43,888 nt of DNA from an uncultured Eubacteriales bacterium (GTDB lineage: Bacteria > Bacillota > Clostridia > Oscillospirales > CAG-272). The stretch is taken from the NCBI GenBank assembly GCA_934486825.1, contig CAKSQF010000018.1:1-43888 (forward strand), in the 5' to 3' direction. Shown piece by piece: positions 32,096 to 38,840 of the stretch. Positions within the stretch are counted from its first letter, which is position 1; each line of letters begins with the position of its first letter. A program made the position numbers and the translations under genes. A model generated the notes under the pieces. The model worked only from the letters and a program-made list of their open reading frames with translations. It had not been told where the DNA came from and ran no database searches.

Positions 32096-32941
32096 ATGAA
32101 TGAAAACGACTGCAAAGAAACTACGCTTTTCCGCTGTCCGGTATGCGGAAAAAATCTCCATACGGAAGGCGGAAAAAGCCTCCGATGCGATAATCTGCAC
32201 AATTTCGACATCGCCTCCGGCGGTTATGTGAATCTGCTCCCGCAACACGCGCACAGGGGCAGTGTCCACGGCGACAACCGCGAAATGATAATCGCGCGCG
32301 GTTTCTTTCTCGACAAGGGCTACTACTCCGAGCTTTGCGACCGACTTTGCGACGAAATAAAGTCAAGACTTCCCGATAATGCGGCAATTCTTGATGCAGG
32401 CTGCGGAGAGGGCTATTACGACGAAAAAATAATCATGTGCATGAAAAACCCGGTCTTTTACGGTATCGATCTTTCCAAGGATGCTCTGATCCGTCAGAAA
32501 AACCGGAGTTTCCGACCGAAAACAGCGGTTGCAAGTGTATATCACATGCCGTTTTGCGACAGCGTATTCGACGGGATTCTGTCTGTTTTTTCTCCGTTTG
32601 CGCACGACGAATTTCTGCGGGTACTGAAACCCGGCGGTTACATCTTCTCTGTCATACCCTCAAAACGGCATCTGTTCGGGCTGAAGGCAGCTATATACGA
32701 TCGTCCTTACGAAAACACGGTCGCTCCCTACGAGCTTTTCGGTCTTGATTTTATCGGCAAACGGGAAATAAACTATACTGTTGACATAGATTCACACGAG
32801 GAGATCGAAGCGCTTTTCAAAATGACTCCCTATTATTACCGAACCGACGAAGTCGGAAAAAGGCGCGCTCTTTCACTGACGCATCTCGAAACCGAGATAT
32901 CATTTGAAATTCTGACATACCGCAAAAGCCTGCATCAATGA
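32096..32941 (+). CDS. rlmA: RlmA-family 23S rRNA (guanine-N1) methyltransferase
   Basis: An SAM-dependent methyltransferase of 281 residues. Relatives methylate N1 of G745 (Gram-negative) or G748 (Gram-positive, RlmAII) in 23S rRNA; the latter affects tylosin sensitivity. An N-terminal zinc ribbon, FRCPVCGKNL then LRCDNLHNFDIASGGYVNLLP, is diagnostic of the family. The SAM motif ILDAGCGEGYYDEKI and motif GIDLSKDAL follow. ATG at 32096 is chosen from the promoter position; its ribosome binding site is weak. It converges on and overlaps the RluA-type gene by 7 bases. The G745/G748 choice is not decided by eye. Confidence 0.9.
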   Translation: MNENDCKETTLFRCPVCGKNLHTEGGKSLRCDNLHNFDIASGGYVNLLPQHAHRGSVHGDNREMIIARGFFLDKGYYSELCDRLCDEIKSRLPDNAAILDAGCGEGYYDEKIIMCMKNPVFYGIDLSKDALIRQKNRSFRPKTAVASVYHMPFCDSVFDGILSVFSPFAHDEFLRVLKPGGYIFSVIPSKRHLFGLKAAIYDRPYENTVAPYELFGLDFIGKREINYTVDIDSHEEIEALFKMTPYYYRTDEVGKRRALSLTHLETEISFEILTYRKSLHQ

Positions 32942-33612
32942 CCGCCGCCGAACAGCGTCCACGGCAGAGAGTCGGGGGGAGAGGCTTCAAAGGTCAGTTT
33001 TTCACCGCCTGACGGATGGAAAAAGGTTAGCTTCCGACAAAACAATCCGAATCCGCCCTGACCGCGACCGCCGTATCTGCGGTCGCCGTAAAGCGGCAGT
33101 CTGCGCGACGCAAACTGCGCCCTTATCTGGTGCGTCCTGCCTGTTTTCAACGTGGTCGCAACGAGTGTTACCGTCATTTCATCGGTATCCGCACTGTCAA
33201 GCAGACGGTACTCAAGCACCGCCTCACGCACTCCCTTGCGCGGTCTGTCAACAACATAGCTTTTGCCCGCGCGTTTATCATAAAAAAGCAGATCGGAAAG
33301 AGTTCCGCACGATTCGTTCGGTATTCCGCAAAGCGCACAGAGATATTCCTTTTCCGCGTGGTCGGAATCCGCACACGCGGATGCAAAATCGGCGGACAAC
33401 CGCGCCGCCGCGCTTTTATTCAGTGCGAACACCATCACACCCGAGGTAGGTGCATCAAGCCTGTGAACGGTATAAACCGTGCGCCTCTTCCCCTGCTTTT
33501 CAAGCAGGCGTTCAAGAATATCGGGAAATCCGTCGCCCGCTGTCGTATGCTCGGACACCGTTCCCGACGGTTTTACGGCTACCAGAATATCATCATCTTC
33601 GTACAAAATCAT
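32935..33612 (-). CDS. RluA-family pseudouridine synthase
   Basis: A 225-residue stand-alone pseudouridine synthase without an S4 domain. It begins with the family segment ILYEDDDILVAVKPSG and has the catalytic Asp in YTVHRLDAPTSGVMVFA, then ATTLKTGRTHQIRAQFASRRLPLYGDRRYGG. The target may be rRNA or tRNA; resemblance is to the RluA/TruC/YqcB group. ATG at 33612 lacks a strong ribosome binding site and follows a leader of about 145 bases with extensive inverted repeats. Its end overlaps the end of the convergent rlmA gene by 7 bases. Confidence 0.9.
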   Translation of the reverse strand: MILYEDDDILVAVKPSGTVSEHTTAGDGFPDILERLLEKQGKRRTVYTVHRLDAPTSGVMVFALNKSAAARLSADFASACADSDHAEKEYLCALCGIPNESCGTLSDLLFYDKRAGKSYVVDRPRKGVREAVLEYRLLDSADTDEMTVTLVATTLKTGRTHQIRAQFASRRLPLYGDRRYGGRGQGGFGLFCRKLTFFHPSGGEKLTFEASPPDSLPWTLFGGGH

Positions 33613-33626
33613 TTCAAACCCGCTTT

Positions 33627-33655
33627 ATCTGCATATTATCCGACCTGTTGCAGAT
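33627..33655 (-). promoter_or_regulatory. Hairpin just before the RluA-type start codon
   Basis: A perfect 7-bp inverted repeat, ATCTGCA (33649-33655 on the minus strand) and TGCAGAT (33627-33633), with a 15-base loop. It ends 14 bases before the ATG and could cover or expose the weak ribosome binding site. Confidence 0.45.
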
Positions 33656-33752
33656 CTTTCTGTACGTATTTTTCCGCAAGTGAAAATGTGTGCCTTGCAC
33701 GGACATTTTGCACACGGCGGGCGAATGCCCGCGAAAGGCTTTCATCAGAAAG
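33656..33752 (-). ncRNA. Candidate structured leader RNA of the RluA-type gene
   Basis: The minus-strand leader starts near the predicted transcript end and is closed by a perfect 7-bp pairing, CUUUCUG (33746-33752) with CAGAAAG (33656-33662). Within it are GCGGGC-AUUC-GCCCGC, a perfect 6-bp tetraloop hairpin, and a GUGUGC/GCACAC pairing that conflicts with AAAAUGU/ACAUUUU and GCAAG/CUUGC pairings. Mutually exclusive helices are typical of switching leaders, but no ligand class is recognised and folding was done by eye. Confidence 0.45.
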
Positions 33753-33765
33753 ACTTTATGTGCGT

Positions 33766-33793
33766 ATTATAACATATTTTTGACGATTGTCAA
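33766..33793 (-). promoter_or_regulatory. Consensus promoter of the RluA-type gene
   Basis: Minus-strand TTGACA (33788-33793) and TATAAT (33766-33771), both perfect, 16 bases apart, with TGT before the -10. Transcription should begin near 33759, giving a leader of roughly 147 bases. Confidence 0.87.
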
Positions 33794-33812
33794 TCCCGAC
33801 TGCAAAAACTGC

Positions 33813-33841
33813 TTGACATTATCGTATTTTCATTGTATCAT
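33813..33841 (+). promoter_or_regulatory. Promoter of nnr
   Basis: TTGACA (33813-33818) and TATCAT (33836-33841) with a 17-base spacer; the transcript would begin near 33848, only about 18 bases before the nnr ATG. Confidence 0.87.
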
Positions 33842-33865
33842 ACTGTTAACCGGAGGAAAAATCAA

Positions 33866-35422
33866 ATGATATCTGTTGTTTCAGCCGCAGTTATGCGTGC
33901 ATCCGACAAAGCGATAATCGAGTCCGGAACCGACGGCGTCAGTCTTGTCGAACGTGCCGCGGGCGCGGTCTTTGACGGCTTTGACTTTCTGTCATACAGT
34001 GTCCCCGTCATTTTCTGCGGATGCGGCAACAACGGTGCCGACGGGCTTGCTCTCGCACTGATTCTGAAAAAATCGGGGATGAATGTCAGAGTAATTACAA
34101 TCGGAGAAAGCAGATCGGACGAGTGCCGTTTTTTCCGTCGGAAATGCAGCAGTGCCGGCATTGTCGCACAGTCGTTTTCATCCGACACCGACATATGCGG
34201 CTGTGATCTGATTATCGACTGCATTTTCGGAACCGGCTTCCGTTCGACTGCAAGCGGAGACGCGCTTGATGCGATAAGGATGATAAACCGGGCGCACGAG
34301 AACGGTACAAACGTCGTTTCGGTTGACATACCGAGCGGCATTTCCGGAGACAACGGGCTGGGCGGCGAATTTGTTCATGCCGACACCACATTTTCGATCG
34401 GCACGCTCAAAAGCGGTTATTTTCTCGGAAACGGCAAGGATGCCGTCGGCAGACTCAAAAATCTTGACATCGGTATTCCGATTGTCGGCGAAAAATACCG
34501 TCTCTGCGACGAAAATGATTTCACATCTGTTATCCGCAAACGACCGAACCTATGCAACAAAGGAAATTTCGGATACATCACTCTGCTCGGTGGATGCACC
34601 GATTATACCGGTGCCGTAAAGCTGTCGGCAAATGCGGCGGCGGCAATGCGTGCCGGTTGCGGAGTATGCAGAGTTGCGATTCCGCGATCGACGGTATCGC
34701 TGATTGCTCCCTGCCTCACCGAGGCAACGATCTCCACTCTGTGCGACAACGGCGGCGAAATGCTTTTTGACAAAAGCGGTATTGACCGTGCGCTTTCCCA
34801 CACATCTGCGGCGGGCGTCGGCATGGGCTGGGGACAGGACGGCAGTCGCGGCGAAATTCTTTCATATATGATTACAGGCTATGACAAACCGTTACTCATT
34901 GACGCGGACGGGCTGAACACTCTTTCACAGATCGGTGTCGGAATACTTGAAAGCAGATCTGCGCCTACCGTACTCACGCCTCATCCGAAGGAATTCGAAC
35001 GCTTATCCGGAATTACAACCGAAGAGATTCTTTCCGACCCTATCGGACACGCAAAAAGCTTTGCGGCAAAGCTCGGAGTGATCCTGCTTTTAAAGGGTCC
35101 GACAACCGTTATTACCGACGGCAGTCGTGTACTGCTCGTTGACAGAGGATGTCCCGGCATGGCTACCGCAGGCTCGGGTGACGTACTTTCGGGAATAATC
35201 ACCGCGCTTCTCGGTTATTCGGATGAAGACCCGCTTATTACGACCGCCTGCGGAGCATGGATCGCAGGCAGAGCCGGCGAGATTGCCGAGAGCAGGACAA
35301 ACCCGGTAAGCATGATCGCATCCGACACGGTTTCGGCAATACAGGATGCGGTTACCGATATATATACAAATAATATTGCAAGGAGAACCAAAGATGAGAC
35401 AGTTCAAAAATCCGATACTTGA
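33866..35422 (+). CDS. nnr: Bifunctional NAD(P)H-hydrate repair enzyme (epimerase plus ADP-dependent dehydratase)
   Basis: Repairs hydrated NADH and NADPH: the N-terminal domain epimerises R-NAD(P)HX and the C-terminal domain dehydrates the S form using ADP. The 518-residue protein has the YjeF-N domain at about 1-205 (CGCGNNGADGLALA, DCIFGTGFR, SVDIPSGISGDNG) and the ribokinase-like dehydratase at about 225-505 (NKGNFGYITLLGG, LIDADGLN, VLTPHPKEFERL, KGPTTVITDG, TAGSGDVLSGIITALLG). Key GSGD residues are intact. ATG at 33866 has CGGAGG 9 bases upstream. The end overlaps the following GH43 gene by 29 bases in another frame. Confidence 0.96.
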   Translation: MISVVSAAVMRASDKAIIESGTDGVSLVERAAGAVFDGFDFLSYSVPVIFCGCGNNGADGLALALILKKSGMNVRVITIGESRSDECRFFRRKCSSAGIVAQSFSSDTDICGCDLIIDCIFGTGFRSTASGDALDAIRMINRAHENGTNVVSVDIPSGISGDNGLGGEFVHADTTFSIGTLKSGYFLGNGKDAVGRLKNLDIGIPIVGEKYRLCDENDFTSVIRKRPNLCNKGNFGYITLLGGCTDYTGAVKLSANAAAAMRAGCGVCRVAIPRSTVSLIAPCLTEATISTLCDNGGEMLFDKSGIDRALSHTSAAGVGMGWGQDGSRGEILSYMITGYDKPLLIDADGLNTLSQIGVGILESRSAPTVLTPHPKEFERLSGITTEEILSDPIGHAKSFAAKLGVILLLKGPTTVITDGSRVLLVDRGCPGMATAGSGDVLSGIITALLGYSDEDPLITTACGAWIAGRAGEIAESRTNPVSMIASDTVSAIQDAVTDIYTNNIARRTKDETVQKSDT

Positions 35423-36281
35423 CAATATCGCCGATCCCGATGTTATTTTTCACGACGGGCTTTACTATCTTTACGCGACCTCGGGTGCCATCGGCACGCA
35501 CGGGTACGAAGTATACAGCTCTGCCGATCTTGTCAACTGGGAAAAACGCGGTGAAATACTGAGAGGTGCATGGGGACTTGACTCGCACTTCTGGGCACCC
35601 GACATAAAGGAAAAAGACGGAAAATTCTACATGCTTGTGACCACCTCCGAGCATCTCGGACTTGCGGTTTCCGACTCACCGCTCGGACCGTTTGAGCCAC
35701 AGAACGGATTCCTTTTCGACCATACGATCGACGGTCACATCTTTTTTGACGGGGACGACATGTACATATACTATGTATCATGGCGGGACGGTCACACCTA
35801 CGGAATCTACGGCTGCAAAATGCTGCCCGACCGCATCACCCCCGATCTTTCAACCGAAAAACTGCTTCTTGTACACGAGCATGACTACGAGCGGCATCAG
35901 GCGGGGGTTGTCGAAGCTCCTTACATGCTGAAAAAAGACGGCGTTTATTACCTGACCTATTCGGCTTGCCATTACGAATCGCCTCTTTACTGCGTTTGCT
36001 ACGCAACCTCCGATTCTCCGCTCGGTGATTTCGTGAAATACGAAGGAAACCCAATTCTTGTCGGCGACGGCAAAACGGTCAGCGGCGCAGGGCATCACTG
36101 CATCACCTTCTCTCCCGACAAAAACAGGATGATAATTCTTTATCATACCCACAAAAAGCCGGGAACTATCCATCCGCGCGTGCTTGCCGTCGGCGGCATA
36201 CGCTTCGAAGAAAAGGACGGCAGGACCGTTCTCGTCTGCGACAGACCGGACGCCGATTTTCACAGATATCCGCTTGACTGA
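35394..36281 (+). CDS. GH43-family glycoside hydrolase (five-bladed beta-propeller)
   Basis: A 295-residue glycosidase, probably acting on arabinose- or xylose-containing oligosaccharides. The GH43 triad is visible: base D14 in NIADPDVIFHDGLYYLYA, pKa modulator D113 in TIDGHIFFDGDDMYIYY, and acid E174 in GVVEAPYMLKKDGVYYL. The family's repeated blade pattern (DGxYYL, DGKFYM, DGVYYL) is clear. There is no signal peptide, so it should act in the cytoplasm on imported sugars. ATG at 35394 has AAGGAG upstream and lies within the end of nnr, so translation may be coupled. Specific activity (arabinofuranosidase, xylosidase or arabinanase) cannot be assigned. Confidence 0.88.
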   Translation: MRQFKNPILDNIADPDVIFHDGLYYLYATSGAIGTHGYEVYSSADLVNWEKRGEILRGAWGLDSHFWAPDIKEKDGKFYMLVTTSEHLGLAVSDSPLGPFEPQNGFLFDHTIDGHIFFDGDDMYIYYVSWRDGHTYGIYGCKMLPDRITPDLSTEKLLLVHEHDYERHQAGVVEAPYMLKKDGVYYLTYSACHYESPLYCVCYATSDSPLGDFVKYEGNPILVGDGKTVSGAGHHCITFSPDKNRMIILYHTHKKPGTIHPRVLAVGGIRFEEKDGRTVLVCDRPDADFHRYPLD

Positions 36282-36290
36282 AGCATGAAA

Positions 36291-36326
36291 AGCAGGCGGC
36301 GATCAATGATCGCCGCCTGCTTTTTT
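36291..36326. terminator. Bidirectional terminator between the two GH43-type genes
   Basis: A GC-rich stem of about 14 bp (36291-36304 with 36308-36321) with a 3-base loop is followed by TTTTTT on the plus strand. The minus strand has only TTTT, so it is stronger for the plus-strand gene. Confidence 0.88.
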
Positions 36327-37230
36327 ACGGTTCTATATCGTACTTCACGACATACGGAATATTATCCTTGTCAAAATCGATCAGACATTTTGTCAGATAC
36401 CATGTCTTCCCCTTATCCGACGAGCCCTGATAGAAAAGATAGACTTTTCCGTCATCGTCACGGAAGGCATACGGATGTCCGGATTCGCTCGAATTCCAGC
36501 TGCCCTCTTTTCCGCACCTTATGAACGGCTCGGCAAAAATTCTTCTGAAAAATTTTCCGTCATCCGAAACTGCAACGCCTATCTGCTGAGGTGTACAGTT
36601 ATACGAGCCTCCGTAAAACATAAACATCCGACCGTTATTTACAACGGTTGCGGGTGCCTCGATGCACTCTCCCTCCCACACAAGCTCCGGAGAAAGAAGC
36701 GCCTGATTCGATATCTGCGAAAAGCTTCCCGCCGAGAGATCCGAATCCGGGGAAGCGACCGCTCCGCCGACCTTCTGAATTCTCATGGCATGATCTCTTG
36801 TCGCAAAATACATATAAAGCTTCCCGTTAAACATGCACAGGTCAGCGTCGATCGCCCTGCCGCAACACCAGTCATCCGACGGGCGGAAGATCGGATTTGC
36901 CTTATCCTTTTCGAAATCGGTTCCGTTTTCAGACCACGCATGACATATTGCGTTTGTCCTGAAATCGCCGTAGGTCTGATAAAAAAGATGCAGTCTGTCG
37001 CCGATTACAACCGCCCCCGGCGCACCTATACCGACCTTTTCACATTCTTCGGTTATCGGAAGTTCTCCGAGGTCGGTCCAACTGTCAAGATCGTCCGACG
37101 AAGCAATACCGACGCCGATCTTGTTTACATCGGTATATCTTACCGTGTAATAAAGATAATATTTACCTTTAAATCTCACTACTGCGGGGTCTTTGGCGTG
37201 TCTTCCGAGCCTTTCGTTCGTAAAATACAT
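36325..37230 (-). CDS. GH43-like beta-propeller glycosidase
   Basis: A 301-residue protein of the GH43/GH32-like five-bladed propeller group. Likely catalytic residues by position are D14 in HAKDPAVVRFKGKYYLYY, D128 in RAIDADLCMFNGKLYMYF and E191 in ECIEAPATVVNNGRMFMFY. It is clearly diverged from the GH43 gene just to the left. There is no signal peptide. ATG at 37230 overlaps the stop of the PIG-L gene as TAATG, so it is the last gene of the three-gene operon; the frame running further upstream is rejected. It may remove arabinose or related sugars after the GH127 enzyme, an inference from context. Confidence 0.82.
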   Translation of the reverse strand: MYFTNERLGRHAKDPAVVRFKGKYYLYYTVRYTDVNKIGVGIASSDDLDSWTDLGELPITEECEKVGIGAPGAVVIGDRLHLFYQTYGDFRTNAICHAWSENGTDFEKDKANPIFRPSDDWCCGRAIDADLCMFNGKLYMYFATRDHAMRIQKVGGAVASPDSDLSAGSFSQISNQALLSPELVWEGECIEAPATVVNNGRMFMFYGGSYNCTPQQIGVAVSDDGKFFRRIFAEPFIRCGKEGSWNSSESGHPYAFRDDDGKVYLFYQGSSDKGKTWYLTKCLIDFDKDNIPYVVKYDIEP

Positions 37231-38840
37231 TATTTCTTTCCTCTTCGATTCAGATATATCAGAATGGCTGCAAGTGCCGCGACCGCAACAGCCCCCAAAA
37301 GGCATGCCGCAACAACGGTCACGGTTTTATCCGAAGTAATTCCGTGATCCCCGGCAGTCGTTACCGGCAAGGGAGAAAATGCTCCGGTGTTTGCCTTTGT
37401 CGTACCGGGAACCGCAGTGCCGGTCGATGTTGTCGGCACGGTCGTTCTCCCTGCGGTTGTTGTCTGCGGGGGGGTGGTCACAGGGGTCCTGCTCGTCCGC
37501 GGCGCGCTCGTCAAAGGACTGCTTGTCCGTGGAGGCAAAACGGAAGTACGCGGAGCAGTCGTCACCTTCGGCGGATCGGTCTTCGGAGCCTGCGACGTTG
37601 TTACACGTGATGTCGGCGGATCCTGCGCCACGGTTATGCTCTTCCCGTTCCATTTCGGAGTTCCGTAGAACATATCTACCGTATCGGTACCGACCGTCGA
37701 ATACGCCAGTCCGAAGCGGCTGTTATCATATTTGCCGCCGGGGAGAATTGCCGACCATGCCAGGCTGTAAAACGACTGTTGTGAAGCATGGAAAGCATAC
37801 GATTCGCTTGCCACCTGATATGCGGTCTTCCCGCCGTAATAGCTGAGCGGACTGTTATAATCAAGACATATACTGTTCTTTTTATACAGGTGGAGATAAA
37901 GCTTCGATACCGTCCAGGGTCCGTACTTATCAAGGCTTTCCTTATCATACTTTTCCGATGAGGCAAGTTCAACCGCCTTTTTCAGCGATTTTGAGGTCAC
38001 AACATGTGAATTATGATAATTCTCGCCGTTTTCGTCGTGTGATACCACGACAGTCGGCTGTTTACGTCTTATCTCACGCACCAGAGCAAGCACGACGCTG
38101 TCTTCGCCGCCCCAGACATCTGCGGCTTCCTTATACGTGGTCTTTCTGCCATGGTCAACGAAGCCGAGGTAATCGGGATATGTTCTCACACCCGAATTCC
38201 ATATTCCCTTCATTCCCTCTTCATATCTCAGACGCACGCAGATACAGCTGTATGTAACGGCGACGTTATAGCCCTGCGCGATATACGCGGGTATAACGGC
38301 ACCGAGGAATATAAACTCGTCATCCTGATGCGTAGGCACGACGAGCATGTCGCATTTTTCTTCGGGAGACTTCCATTTCATCATTTTCGGATCGGGGTTA
38401 TCGGCGTCCGAAAGCTCAAGGTACACTATTCCGTATTCCTTCTTCTCTTTCTTCGGCATTTCGATCACGACTTTACGCGTACGCGTATCAAGCTCATAAA
38501 AGCATGAAAAACCGTCGTATTTATCTCCGTTTTTATAGGTATTCAGTTTTTCACCGTTTTCGTCATAAGATGTTATGGTAAACACCGACTTATCCGAAAA
38601 CCAGCTGACATAAAGTCCGTCGGTTTTCTTGGAGTCATTGACCCTGAGCACGACCGACGAATCGTCACGCGTCGGACACCAGTATCTGCGCACCGATGGA
38701 TCGGTAAGCGCCTCCTTATTGCCGTCGGTCAGCTCTATCGAAAAAAAGTCATCGGCAAAAGCCGGGGCGACCGCAAGGCTTCCGACAAGTATTACAAACA
38801 TTATCAGAACCGCTGCAAATCTGCACATTTTGCTCTTCAC
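37230..38840 (-). CDS. Surface-anchored PIG-L (LmbE) family deacetylase
   Basis: A 536-residue exported protein. A signal peptide (cleavage after AFA, about residue 29) leads into a beta-rich domain of about 130 residues, then a PIG-L domain (about 163-395) with the zinc motif PTHQDDEFIFLGAV (H171, D173, D174, E175) and SHDENGENYHNSH (H276 or H279 as the further ligand). A Thr/Pro/Ser-rich linker (about 408-496) precedes a membrane span (507-529) and the basic tail NRRGKK, so the enzyme is held outside the membrane. PIG-L enzymes remove acetyl groups from N-acetylglucosamine-type substrates; the substrate here is unknown. The usual HPDDE is HQDDE. GTG at 38840 has GAGGG 9 bases upstream and overlaps the GH127 gene by 4 bases. 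Confidence 0.88.
   Translation of the reverse strand: MKSKMCRFAAVLIMFVILVGSLAVAPAFADDFFSIELTDGNKEALTDPSVRRYWCPTRDDSSVVLRVNDSKKTDGLYVSWFSDKSVFTITSYDENGEKLNTYKNGDKYDGFSCFYELDTRTRKVVIEMPKKEKKEYGIVYLELSDADNPDPKMMKWKSPEEKCDMLVVPTHQDDEFIFLGAVIPAYIAQGYNVAVTYSCICVRLRYEEGMKGIWNSGVRTYPDYLGFVDHGRKTTYKEAADVWGGEDSVVLALVREIRRKQPTVVVSHDENGENYHNSHVVTSKSLKKAVELASSEKYDKESLDKYGPWTVSKLYLHLYKKNSICLDYNSPLSYYGGKTAYQVASESYAFHASQQSFYSLAWSAILPGGKYDNSRFGLAYSTVGTDTVDMFYGTPKWNGKSITVAQDPPTSRVTTSQAPKTDPPKVTTAPRTSVLPPRTSSPLTSAPRTSRTPVTTPPQTTTAGRTTVPTTSTGTAVPGTTKANTGAFSPLPVTTAGDHGITSDKTVTVVAACLLGAVAVAALAAILIYLNRRGKK

Noticed and set aside
33735..33752. CTGATGAAAG in the RluA-type leader as a hammerhead ribozyme core
   Set aside because: The second conserved GAAA strand and the flanking stems II and III required for a hammerhead cannot be placed.
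37387..37668. A Val-rich plus-strand frame opposite the PIG-L stalk
   Set aside because: It is the complement of the repetitive Thr/Pro codons of the stalk and has no start signals.
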